From the NCBI GenBank assembly GCA_050084515.1, contig CM114271.1:1922001-1986000 (forward strand): 64,000 bases of DNA, in the 5' to 3' direction. Position 1 is the stretch's first letter, and each line of letters begins with the position of its first letter. The translations under genes and the position numbers were made by a program. Of the stretch, positions 45,431-57,439 are shown piece after piece. Source of the stretch: Blasia pusilla (Eukaryota; Marchantiophyta; Marchantiopsida; Blasiales). Under the pieces are notes generated by a model. It saw only the letters and a program-made list of their open reading frames with translations. It had not been told where the DNA came from and ran no database searches.

Positions 45431-46039
45431 GACACAGCCTTGATTCACAACAGTAGTTGTGTGATTCCACAAGTCAAATATCCTAATGTTCATTGGAGTT
45501 TCATTACAAATTTCCTATTCAAGTACATCGCCCTTGTATATTCATAAAAAATCCATCCATTTCACTTCAAAAAAATATACATGCATGTATATTGTAAGGA
45601 AATTCCACGATTTACTTCCTTTCCTCATTATGGCCCCTACTAAACCCATGTATTTCCATTTCTAGCTACTTTTAGGCAAAGAGCCACTTATATACATAGC
45701 CATAAGTGTGCTTTTCTTTGGACTTAGTATTCACTTAACACTATAGTATGATATATGTATTATATGTTCTCTTACATATCAAATTATGCTAATTTAAACT
45801 CCACAATGAAGTTCCTATTAGTATACATTGCCCCTTCATATTCTTCACCAATCCTTCAATTTCACTCAAATAAGTGAAATTTTTTCCTTCCTCATTTCTC
45901 TTCCATAGGTTTTCACATTTCCATAGGCTCCAAGGAAATTCCAGCTAGAATTTTTGTGTTACATTCACTTCACTAATTTTGTGCCGGTGTTTATGTTAGA
46001 AATATTTTAATTGCAATAGCTCGGGATGGATCTTTTCAA
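45431..46039. other. AT-rich intergenic DNA
   Basis: I see no gene or clear repeat. Sequence is AT-rich between the decayed element and the next Helitron. Confidence 0.5.
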
Positions 46040-46226
46040 TCTATCTATATATTAATTGGAGGATGCAATTTCTTTTTTATAATTACTCTTGTATCTAACA
46101 CGTGTTACGAGACTTCTTTCAAAAATATTTTTGGTCATTTAAAGGGGTCGTGTAAAAATTAGTAAGGAGAGTTATGACTAAACATGAACTATTAATAAAG
46201 GATCCGTGCATCGCCCGGTCTGTTAC
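46040..46226 (+). mobile_element. Helitron-like short element, degenerate 3' end
   Basis: Starts A|TCTATCTATATATTAATTGG. It shares GGAGGATG, ACACGTGTTACGAGACTT, GGTCATTTAAAGGGGT and CATGAACTATTAATAA with the inverted copy at 62650-62835, and a similar layout with 47583-47788. The hairpin region GTGCATCGCCCGG is present, but the final CTAG is lost. Confidence 0.6.
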
Positions 46227-46734
46227 TCCTCACATATTCTTACCAATGCATATTTTTCTAAATTCTATGCCTTCCAACTTGCAACTCGATTTGCCTTCTA
46301 CAAGAGAATTTGATGCGACTCCAAGACATAGGTTTCAAGAACTCTAATGTGCATTATTTCACCACTAATGCACGTGTCACCTAAGTTATCCGGGTCACAG
46401 TCGTTTTACAACACTAAAGTCTCCTTAACGCTTGCCATTTTTCACCAGATCTCATTTCCCTTATTCTTAAAAATAAGAAAACCTAGTGTAACCCTAAGGG
46501 TTTCAGCCACCACCCATTGCAACTCAAAGTTCCACTAACCTCATTTTGTCGTGAATATGCGGAGATTGTGTCGCCGACTCGTTGCTAAATTCGGGTCTTA
46601 TGGGAGAAGACATTGAAGAAGATCTTGGGATGTGCAAAGGGGACGTCGAAAGGCTCGCATGCATTCGAGCAGTCATTACAATCCAGTTTCCGAGCAGGAT
46701 TGGAAGAGAGCAGAGCGGAGGTAGCAGCAGAAGC
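46227..46734. other. Intergenic DNA
   Basis: No gene, RNA or mobile element recognised in this stretch. Confidence 0.45.
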
Positions 46735-46950
46735 ACTGTGCGCTGCGTTTGCTCCAGGACTTAGAAAGAAAGAAGGAATCACAAGTACTGTGCGCTGCGT
46801 TTGCTCCAGGAGGTAGAAAGAAAGAAAGAAGCAATCACAAGAACTGTGCGCTGCGTCTGCTCCAGGAGATAGAAAGAAAGAATCACAAGAACTGTGCGCT
46901 GCGTTTGCTCCAGGAGGTAGAAAAAGAAAGAAAGAAAGAATCACAAGAAC
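46735..46950 (+). repeat. Four tandem copies of a 48-56-bp repeat
   Basis: Units begin at about 46735, 46787, 46843 and 46891, each ACTGTGCGCTGCG(T/C) TTGCTCCAGGA followed by a purine run of GAAA units and ATCACAAG. Unit length varies (52, 56, 48) through the number of GAAA repeats. No protein is inferred. Confidence 0.9.
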
Positions 46951-47582
46951 CTAGATGAAGAGCAAAGCTCAAGAGAGCGTCTTCCTTGGATAGGGAAGAT
47001 TCTACTCTACAACAGCGCATTCCTTCCCGCTTTCGCAACGTTCATGACGGACTGAGGACCTGTAGGAAGAAGATTGGATTGGAACCTTACTATTACTATT
47101 CAATTTCAACCGCAAGGCTACGTTAGCAAAGGTGAGAGAGTGTTGACCTTACTTCATCGGGAGCACTGTTGTTGTTGTTGTGGAGGGTGTTAATCCAAAC
47201 TTCGTTCGACTGGCTGTTCTGTTGACGACATGGATTCCCAACATCTACCGATTTCTTCGCATCCCATAGATACATATACCTACGAAGTTGGCGTATTACG
47301 TATTTGATAATCGTTACGTTACATAGTTACAATACATTGTAACTATGTAGTGTAATCGGAGAGTAAGTGAGAGAAACTTGTAAAATCATGACATTTAAAT
47401 TTAGGGCTAGAGAAAGTTGATGGTAGTGGAATTGAAAGTTGCCTGCCATACATACTTCTGAAAATTTTCATAAAAGATGAATATAGTATTAAACCAAAAT
47501 TATTTTCTTCTTCCTTGGAGGGCATTTAGCTTTAGGGTACATTAGGGATGAGAGAATGGAGAATTAGTGAGGGATGAGAGAA
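46951..47582. other. Intergenic DNA
   Basis: No supported feature. GTTGTTGTTGTTG at about 47169 is a short simple repeat, and TTACAATACATTGTAA near 47326 is a short palindrome. Confidence 0.45.
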
Positions 47583-47788
47583 TCTATATTCTAATTGTAG
47601 GATGTAGTTTTCTTAAGTTCCTCCTATGGAAGGAAGACTCTCTTAAGTTTTGGTGCATCTCTCTATTTGACACTTGTCACTAAACTTCTCTCAAAAATAT
47701 TTTTGTCACCTTACCAAGTCTGAAAATTGGTAGAGAGAGTGAAGTTAATAATCAGGGCATTGCGCGGTCCCTTGCGGGTCCTAACTAG
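47583..47788 (+). mobile_element. Short non-autonomous Helitron, 206 bp
   Basis: Inserted after A (47582) and before T (47789). It starts TCTATATTCTAATTGTAGG and ends CTAACTAG, preceded by GCATTGCGCGGTCCCTTGCG, which corresponds to the hairpin region. Same family as 46040-46226 and 62650-62835 by shared internal blocks (CACTTGTCACTAAACTTCTC, AAAAATATTTTTGTCACCTT). Confidence 0.75.
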
Positions 47789-48100
47789 TGGAGAATTAAG
47801 AGAGGCTCCATTACTTTAAATCTGATGTATACAAGATTTATCACTCCAACCAGAATTGACTCTTCCGTATATATATCCCTAGTCATTTTAAACCCGTACT
47901 CCTTCACAAATTCTATTCACGTAACCAAATTTCTCCTCTAGTGGCAGATGATAAATAGCATGGTTTAAAACATGAAAATAATATAAATATTTTTAATTAT
48001 CGGAGAGGGGTCATTTTGAGAAATCTTGATACCATACATCACACGAACATCTACCGGTTACTAATTAATTGGAGCACTTTCGAAATCAAAAAAATATACT

Positions 48101-48398
48101 TCTACCTATATAAATAAAAGACGATGAGGTTAGAAGAAAACCTTCATAAATTTATACCTATATAATTAAAAGAGGATGAGGTTAGAAAAAAACCCTCCTA
48201 GATGCTATCTAGTGTCCTCTAAGGGTTCTTATGGTGTTGACAAGACAATTTAATAAAAAGAATTATATGAAAAATGAGACTATTCTATGAAGAAGGGAAA
48301 AGAGACCCCATACACACAAAATTTGAAGATCTCTCGCTCCAATAGTTTAGCCTAAATATTTATCGACGAACCCGTAAGATGCGTGGGTTAGGTACTAG
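48101..48398 (+). mobile_element. Non-autonomous Helitron with duplicated 5' start
   Basis: The 3' end is AACCCGTAAGATGCGTGGGTT (an imperfect hairpin) followed by AGGTACTAG and T. The 5' end resembles that of 24197 (ACCTATATAAATAAAAGACG) and occurs twice, about 50 bp apart (near 48101 and 48153), each followed by ATGAGGTTAGA. The exact start is uncertain because the usual A|TC is not clear. Confidence 0.6.
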
Positions 48399-51300
48399 TT
48401 GATCTCCGTCTATGCTCCATCAAAATTTGAAACAATATAATTTCCAGTGCATGTCATTATTATTAGACTTACAAGCTGTGCGTAATTTTCTTTATTCTCT
48501 TTTTCTAATTCAACTCCCTCTCTCAAAATGACATGTGTCTACATCATAGGAGCCCATAGAAGACCGTATCCACGCCTAAAAGATTTCTTCAAACTCGATC
48601 CTATTTTAATCTTAAACACTTTTTTACTTGTGCATATGACACTTGTCCTATTTGTATTTGCATTTTCACCTATACATGACACCGTCGAAAGATAGAGGTG
48701 CTCCCAAAAGCTTAGTTTTTGGGAAACGCCTCTACACCTGGAAATGAGAACCAGGAACTCAACACCTGGCCAAAAATGCTAAGGATCAAAAACAGGGTTC
48801 AGAAATCTTTGACTTAAACAGGCAGGAGGGCACATATTGCCACCATCTCTGCACCCCCGCTATGAAAGGACTATGACCTACCTACCTGGCTTCAGATACA
48901 AACACACACGTTCTCCTTGCTTTGGACGTGGGCGTTTGACGAAGACGAGGTCTAAACCTGAAAGGGGCCGGAAACTACACCTCTCGTTTACTCACCCATC
49001 TCCATCTGCGTCGATGACTGACTACCACGTGTGGATTCAAGAGTCAAATGTGCGTCAGTGCTATCTTGAACGGAGAAATGTTGAAATGGGAAGTGCTCCG
49101 AACTTGAATCTTGCGCGCCTCGTACATGCCAAGCACGAAAGGTGCGGTGCAGCGCTCTCGCCTGGCTCTCGCTCTAGATACAGATTTATCTGCCTGCAAG
49201 AGAGCATTCATACAGTTCTGCAACCACTTCTTAATTTATTTTCCAGATGATGCTGGTAAACTGCATTTTCGGGCCCCTTCTCCATTGGACAAACGAATCC
49301 GTCAATCAAGAAAATCTGATCTGAAGAAGACAGTAAGATTTTGGACATTTTCACATGGGGAAAGGAGAGAGCGCGAAGTCTGTAAGCGTCACCTACGATT
49401 GCGTTGGAAGTCTGGCAGCTGGCCATCGGCATCAAATCACGCTATCGAGTGACGAACTCATGATATTAGACCTCTCTGCATAAGAGAAATTGGCAGTATA
49501 GTAGTATCTCAGACAGAAGGTGGTTACTGATCAGGGCGGATCGTGCCAAAAAGTTAGAGGAGACAATATAGAAAATTAAGTAAAACAAACCGTCATATAC
49601 TTATTGTCAAGCACAGCAAAGATGCCTATTGGTTGTAGCAGATCTCCCTGAGTATTCGACGGTCTCCGAAATTCAGGGAGCCGAGAAGAACCGACGAAGA
49701 ATTCGTCCAGCGATGGGAAATTCAATGCCTTCAGTTTCCGTGTTTACAATCTGCACGCATACCCGAGTCTACTGCAGCCACCTCGCAGACTCGAATAGGT
49801 GAGGTGCAATATCTCCGAACCTCTTCCATTACTTGTTCAGACCTGTGTACAACCTGTGCTCAATTTTTTTAAAAATTCTTGCGGCCCGCAAAAGAATTTC
49901 TTGTTCGGGGAGTATGAGAAACGTTTTCTGCACGTTGCCATTAAAACAAGAAGCCACTCTTCTCCTCTCTACTCTAATAGTATAGATGACATATCTACCT
50001 ACCTGTTGAATCATCACGCACATGAAAACTTTGACGAGTTTGAAGTTGCTGATGCGTTCACACGACAAATTTCAGGTGAGTTGTAAGGGAGCTCAATAGA
50101 CTTGGGTATGCGGAGGTCTGTCAATATTGATGCAACATGAGACCATCCGCATGGTAGCATGTTTTCGTTCACTCCACAACTCTGGGGAACAGACTTTACC
50201 CTGTATAACAAAACCGAGAAGAAATCATTGAATAAGAGGACACTCAATAATATGTCCGTTTTTCTACATGATTTATCTATGTGTAACTCATATTTTATAA
50301 AAAAACCTGAGGATTGATTTGTATTGTATAACGAAACGAAGTGTATGTCACATGACAAAATATGCGAGAGAAATCGACCCACTTCGATTCAAGCAGTGTT
50401 TGAATCAAAGTCTATTAGGTGTCAGTTAGTCTCAAGGCCACCTTACTAGTTTTGATTTTAGGTCAGAATCGTATTGCACATATGGTTTTGTAACGACAAG
50501 GGTTCATTCCTAGTCCATGGCTCTCGCTTAAATGGCTCACGGAATCTCAAGGTGCTACAAGAAGTTGTCTTACACGTTCGGAAGTTGAACACTTGGATGA
50601 AATCCCCAAGCATACGATGTTTGGAATGTACAGAATCCCCAGTCATAGCTGGAAAACTAGGATAAGAGGGCAGAAGTTCGGGAAAATTACTTTGAAATGC
50701 CCCATCGCAGCGAAGAAATGGAGTATTTTGGCAAAAGATTTGGACGTCTCGGGAGCGATGGAAAGGGGAAGATGACATCCGATCGAAGTCAGTCTAAGAT
50801 ATTTGGAAAGTTGACAAATCGTCAGCAATGGCGACAAGCTATGTTTGCTATGTGGACTAAACCTAGAAATGCCGACTAACTTACAGAGATCGTATTTTAC
50901 CAGTTCTGGAAAATCCTGATGGCTGGAAAAATCTGGAGTTTTTTCAATTCATAGTAGAAAGCATTCAAACGTATGGGAATATGTGAGGACGTTGACTTGA
51001 ACTCTTACAAACTTCTTATCGGATCTAACCCACAGGATGGTTCATCGCAAGGCTAGGAACGGAAGAAATCTGTGAGTTAAATTCTCCAACACGCCGATGA
51101 CTAAACTTAAGACCATCTGGACTTGTAAGTGCAATGAAGAGGTTTCCCATCGAAGAATAACTGTCCGAGCAAGTGACAAACAGTCATCGATCATCTGAGA
51201 AAGGACTTACTGAGTATACCCACCAAAACATACATTACTGCACTCCACAAGGAAATTCAGCTCTTCACACTTCCATCAAGACGAAAATGCTACGAGAAAA

Positions 51301-54300
51301 TGTATAATGCTCGCACTTTGCCACTCAACACCAACCTTACTGCGGCTGCAAATGCGAAGGAGTTGCCTCACATGTCCAAAGAGAAGGAAAAAAAGTCGTT
51401 CTGGGATTTCCCCTAAAGGTAATAGAGCGCAGTGTGATTTTGAGATAAAACACCGTTCGATATATATCGTAGTTCTGTTCACCAATGCCAAAGCCAAAGC
51501 TTTCCACGTCCACATTCCTTTAATTCTGAATGTAGTGGCTATGGTGACCATTGCCCGCCAAACAGAATCTACCAAACCCCTTGAGACAGGAAATTTGACT
51601 TCTGATACTTGATAGAAAGAAATTAGCTAAGTTCACCCGTATACCTGGTTTCCGGTGCCATTCGGCACGATAGCTTCCACCATGCCTATCATGGTGGAAG
51701 CAATCGTTTAGGTGATCGGAACATCTTTCACTCTCGGCGTCACCGCCCAGGTCTCTAGCCTACATCTTAACGAGCCATGTCACCTAGACCATAAATTAGG
51801 GTATCCTTTCCTCAAGTTGAGTGCTCCAGGTGGTTTCAAAGTGTCTTATCCACAAAGAGCAATACCCACGGGAGTAGAATATGAGCAGATAAGAGTGTGT
51901 ATGGAACGGAGGCAATCCCCCAGAGGCGCTTGCAGCAGACTTTTGTAGGGGCCACATCTTAAAGTGCGAGTAATCTGTGTAGAAAATTGTTCATCGAGCG
52001 TTTTCTGTGATATTGGGAACCTTGGGAGAGACAGACACCTCCCAATATGAGAAACGACATTCCTAGATAATTGGAACTTTGTGTGCTACTCTCTCTTCCA
52101 CGGTACAACAACGAGAGACCCCTACAGGTATCGTTTGTGATGTTCTTACGTAATTCTCCAGTTTTTTTCGAACAATTAGTGGTATAATATGAAAAGTACC
52201 AAACCTGCCGCAAAATTACTTTAATTAGTCGTCGTATAATCTTAACTTTGGAATATACCCATCTTTCGTTACATACTATGCTCTTTCCTGAGAATCCTGC
52301 TTTCTCTTTACAAGAATGTGGGATTGCATCAAGCAAATAACTAATTATTACATAGCTGGATTTGAGCAGCATGGACAATGCAATAGTCATCGAAAAATAG
52401 ATTTACCAGAAACATTCACACCTCGACCTGCACATGGGAAGCCCAATGGTTCAGAAAAAATGCTTTACTTGGCAGTCGCAGTGCTCGAGTAATAGTGCTC
52501 TACACATAGAGACACAATGAACACTACATTGACAGAAGTAAAAAAGACGGGAAAAGTTGGAAAAGTTGGTAATTGGTTGATTCAGCCTGAGTAGAGCCAA
52601 GGACTTGGAGATGAATAAGAACAGTGTTACTAAAGTCCTGGGGGAAGACATCATATACGCCTTCCTTCACCCACTATTGAGAAGGACTTCACCACAGAAA
52701 TGCACAACAAGATGAGTTGCCCCAGACCAAAAAGGCGGGGCAAATTATCCAGACCAGATAGCTTAGTGTAGCCCTGAAAGAACATTGACAAGAAAGTGAT
52801 CCTGTGCGCGTGCAAGTTATGACTATATCTGAATTATGACATAATAGGATCCAAGCTCAACCCGTATTCCACCAAATTCACAGTTGGAAGTTCTAGAAGC
52901 TTTCACATCAAGTACAAAGAGAGGGATTGGAACAATTCAGGTCTACCTGGCTTCAAACTTTCAATGAAAAACGTCACATCGGATCAAGACATCCGTTTCT
53001 CTAGCTGCTATAAAGCTGAGACAAAAAGACCAACACTCACACCCACGTTAACCATATTCATGAGAGCATGCTCACTTTCTCCAGCCTGGACAACCTAGCA
53101 GAGGACGCAGCCTTTCTCTTCACTCTGCATATCAAAGCTTTGGAGAAGCTACGGAATTATAGAACACAAATTGAGTTGATTAACAATGAAAAGTCTGCAG
53201 AGTTAGTAACAACAACAACTAGTATGTAAAGATAGATGATACTAGCAGGAAACTAAACCATGAGATAATAGGGCTATTCATCCGGAGCTATAAGAAAACT
53301 CATTCATACTCGAGCCCAAAATGCTACAGTTTATCAAATCAAGTCTAGGTTACTTGAAGCAGGTTCTGCAGAGAGTCGTCTAGATAGCAAGAGTCCTTCT
53401 AAGAGCCAGATCCCATGCACAGCAGGTCGCGGCGACCATAGAGCTTCGCCACTTTGTCTGTGCCCAAAACTTTTGGGCGCAGAAATGGCCCAGCATCCTG
53501 GTGACCTTGACTTGGCTATAACCGAAAGTAGTTACTAGGGACCAGTTCGCTGATACTATCCATTCGAAAATTGTTTTGGTCGCAGAAATGAGGGTCGCCG
53601 TGACCTCTGCGAGTCTTCATGGGATCAGTCTCTAAGCATAAGGCCTCTCAAGCACCTGCCCAATTCAACTTTGGGCTACTAACAGTGAAAGCGATCCATC
53701 CATGACTAGCCGCTTGTGAAAATTAGGGAAAGTAGGAGAAACTGGACTTGGAAAACAAGTGAGTTTCCGATGTTGAACAAGTTGGTACTGCAAAGGGAGC
53801 ACTCCTCAAAAACAAACTCTCGACTGCTTCCAAGTAAACCGCATCACCCTGTGAGTACCTGACAGACACAAAGTGGAGCAGCTCGTTCTCCTAAATAGGT
53901 TCGAAAACTTCACATGAAAGAAGAGTACTATTTTCTTCCATGGGCGACTAGGTAAGTGAGGTGGATCACCACAATTTGAAAAGAAACTCCAACCAATAGT
54001 AGAGAGTAAAAGTTGCATGAGAGCCAAAGAGTGTCTAATGGCTCGCTGCCCCGTATGCCAACGAGTATCTGGACACTCATGTGAAAGGAGGTTTGACGTC
54101 AACAAAATTCGGAGCGTTTTGATACACTTGAATTCGCTCAGGACATTACTACTGACGACATCTCCTGAATGGACGGCTCATTTACCACTATTTCAAATTT
54201 CGATTACTCCCTTGTTCTACTTACCAAGATAAGGAAGTGCAACTCAAAATGTAGCTTTGTCATTAAAATGCCGGACTCAGATTAGCAGCGGACATCATCG

Positions 54301-55570
54301 AGTGCTTTGGCTATTCCCATCCTACCCAATCGCAAAGGAACCTACGGAAAATATCACTTCAGAATCAACTTCACTTACAACTTCGCGATGGATTCATTAT
54401 CCACGCGGATTATTACAGAATGTTTGCAGCTTGCGATAAGTTTTGAGCAGTCTGGAGTTGGATGGCTATTCACCATGAACAATAAGAATTTCGATAAGGT
54501 GTGTAGCAGTGGAGACGATGCAGCCATTTGCGGCCATAATTATATCTAATGGTAAACATATACTGAAACTTACATCACGAGGAGTGATATTGCCCTCAAG
54601 GCGTCGTCATCAGATTCTAACTACAACACTGATGGCCTCGCTACGCTCGATTTGAATCATCTTGCCCTTCGCAGATAGAACGAAACATCAAGACCCAGCG
54701 ATAGCTCAACTCCTCCTTCCAGATCACTTTGCTACACTATCGAGAGGAGATTCCCGCAATAATATCGTCAGTTCCGAAACATCTAGGAGTCCAAAGCCAG
54801 CACACTGATCGCTTGCAAGATCTGTATGCATCGCTGTGCGAACAGCGCGGGAACTGCAATCTGCAACCACTAGAGCGCCGATTCGTTCCTGTATTGAGTT
54901 GAAAGTAGTCAGAAAGAAAACTTGCAACATTTTGGGCATCTTGTTTACGACCTTTCTTTGAGGCCGCCAAAATTGTAGTACTATTTTAACAAGTCCTAGC
55001 ACTTCAACCAGATATAAAGAATAAATCTCGAGGAAACGAAGCGACCGGAAAGTATTTCGGTGCGGATCACACATGTATCAGGGGACTTCCGCCCCTTCCT
55101 GCAGTACTTGCGAAAGGATGCAGCAAGCGAGATTCGGGCTTCATACAACATTCACTTTGTATTGTCCATTTAGTATACACTTACTACATTCCCTACCCTG
55201 ATCCTCACTTCGATGGCATGCCCTGAGAACGAAGATACAGGGACAATTAGATCGGGCCTCGCACATCGATGCAGGTCAGTAGCACTCGCTCTCACCCACG
55301 TACAAGAGCGCATCATCGACCGTGTCTGCTCGACCTTCCCCGCAGCCTCCTGTATCTCGCGGGTAGATTACACACACGGTCAATATGACCCGCTCCTGTA
55401 AGAGAGCATCACCTTGTCTCCTGCTATCTCAAGAATGTCGTGAGAGAATCAACCATACACTCTAGACAACATTCTTGTGGCGATTGGACACTCATCCTCC
55501 TCTGGTCTTTCCGGTCTCCTCCTCCTCCCCCTCCTTCCTCCTTCTTTACTTCTGCAAATTTTGCTTTCGT
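48399..55570. other. Long intergenic region without recognised genes
   Basis: Several readings of 60-140 codons occur on both strands, but none shows a domain, repeat support or splice structure that I can defend, and they overlap each other in conflicting frames. Base composition is unlike the Helitron-rich AT tracts, so it may hold decayed genes or distant regulatory DNA. No RNA gene recognised. Confidence 0.4.
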
Positions 55571-55599
55571 GAGCTCTGACTCCATCACTTTCGATTGAC

Positions 55600-55868
55600 G
55601 TCTTCTTCTTCTCCATCTTCGGCACTTCCGCAGATCTGGTTGTTGGGAGATCCCGCTTCAGATGGTTAACCGTCTTCTTCTTTTCTCGTCTTCTTCTCCA
55701 TCTTCGGCACCTCCGCAGATCGACCCCTTCGCTTTCGTTTGCAGATCTGGTTGTTGGGAGATCCCGCTTCAGATGGTTAACCGTCTTCTTCTTTTCTCCG
55801 TCTCATCTCTTTCTCCTACTGCTTCAGCATTTCCGCAGATCTGATTGTTTTGAGCTACCCCGCAAATC
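55600..55868 (+). repeat. Three tandem units upstream of the TFIIB gene
   Basis: Units near 55600-55671, 55672-55781 and 55782-55868. Each begins CGTCTTCTTCTT, contains TCCGCAGATC and in the first two GTTGTTGGGAGATCCCGCTT then CAGATGGTTAAC. The second unit carries an extra insertion and the third is diverged. They lie 400-700 bp before the TATA box, so they could be promoter or upstream leader repeats. Confidence 0.8.
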
Positions 55869-56286
55869 TACTTTGTTTGTTCTTCAGTGACTCACCTACA
55901 AGGATATGCCGTGCTGGCGGCGTCGGGTTCCGCCAGCAAGCCAGCCAGCCGACCGCTGCACGCTGCAGAGCGGGGCTGCGAGGCCACATGCATGCTTTTG
56001 GTGCGTCCGGTTTCTTGGCACATCCTCTAGGACGCGGGGATCGCTGGAACTACGTTGCCGGAGAACACTACAGTCGTCCTCGCCTCCAGGCCCGTTGGAT
56101 CGCAACAATCGATGGCTGGTATGGCAGATGGAACAGTTCCCGGTTACCTAAAGCACCGGCACGGGAAAAGACGGGTCCGTGCCACCGACTGGCAACAACG
56201 GGTGGGCTGACCGCGCAATTTAGGAGTACAGTATCTGATCGCATCCCAACGAACCGGCTTGGGTCCTGACCTAGCTTTTGGGGTGC

Positions 56287-56295
56287 TATATAAAT
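56287..56295 (+). promoter_or_regulatory. TATA box of the TFIIB gene
   Basis: TATATAAAT within a GC-neutral stretch, about 620 bp before the start codon. Transcription would begin near 56315-56325, giving a leader of about 590 bases, possibly with an unrecognised intron. This is inferred from position and sequence only. Confidence 0.5.
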
Positions 56296-56912
56296 GCAGG
56301 ATGGCATCATTTCACGCTGCCAGACTCTACATCCTGGCTCTTCTTCTCCGCTGCGAGAACAGAGCGTTCGCCGCGCATCCTGAGGGGAGAAGCGGAAAAA
56401 GGAGTTGGGGGTTGTAAACCAAGGCAGAGCAGACGAGTGATCTCTGCGTCGGGGAGTGTGATGGTTTTCCCAAGGATGTGACATGAGAAGAAGATTTGAA
56501 AGAATAAGAAATTCGGAAAGCCTAGCCGCGGGCTGTGCAGTGCCTCTGCACAGAGAGCTGTTTGAGAGGGAAGCATGGAACCAATTTGGTGCACGATACA
56601 AGCTGCTAGGAGGAATCACGTGTAGATGAGAAATAGACAATCATTGCACTGGTCAGCAGATTGCTTGCCAAGGGGCGGAATTCAAACCAAGCGGTGGTGG
56701 TTTAGAGTAGGAGAGGAACGCAGTATTTGGAGGGTGGGGTGAGAATTCGAAGGGAAAGAATAGTAGGAAGCAGGTGCACTCTGGGGAGAGAAAGTCACGG
56801 AAGAATTTTTGAAACGCAGAGTGCAAAGCGTAGAAAGTTGGAAACGATCTTGGACTTTGAGTGACGAAGACGGAAAGACTGAGAGTTGAAAGAGGAGTCG
56901 AGGGGAGAGAAG

Positions 56913-57273
56913 ATGAACAAAGTGGTGTGCCCAGAATGTCATCGAGCAACGGAGGTGGTGGTGGATCACGCTGCTGGAGACATGGTCTGCTCGGAGTGTG
57001 GATTGGTTCTTGAGGCGCATTCTATCGACGAGACGTCCGAGTGGCGTACATTTTCAAATGAGTCGTCATCGAACGACCCAGTTCGTGTTGGTGGCCCTTC
57101 CAATCCTCTGTTGACTGATGGGGGTATGTCCACAATCATCACAAAGCCCAATGGTGCACAGGGAGATTTCATGTCGTCTTTAGGCCGCTGGCAAAACCGA
57201 GGCTCTAATCCGGACCGCTCACTGATTATCGCCTTTCGCACAATTGCCACGATGGCTGACCGGTCAGTTTCTT

Positions 57274-57310
<37 letters not shown>

Positions 57311-57389
57311 CCATCCCAGTCTCAAGCACCGTCCAACCAGGGCGCGGGGTCTATGGTCGCAAGGCTACGACAGGCACTACTTAATGAGT

Positions 57390-57439
<50 letters not shown>

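Noticed and set aside
46585-46944. 119-codon minus-strand reading with FFLSPGADAAHSS repeats
   Set aside because: It is the translation of the 48-56-bp tandem repeat; the periodic protein pattern follows from the DNA repeat.
46735-46950. CRISPR-like array
   Set aside because: The units are directly tandem with no unique spacers, in a plant nuclear context.
48837-49452. Overlapping readings of 113-137 codons as genes
   Set aside because: They overlap in different frames, show no recognisable domain and have no splice or repeat support.
50014-51612. Possible decayed gene spread over several frames
   Set aside because: Some readings look protein-like, but none matches a domain I know, and frames on both strands are equally long.
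54017-54549. Readings with a C-x2-C segment and a possible viral-like stretch
   Set aside because: Short, overlapping in several frames, and no motif beyond chance; I could not assign a family.
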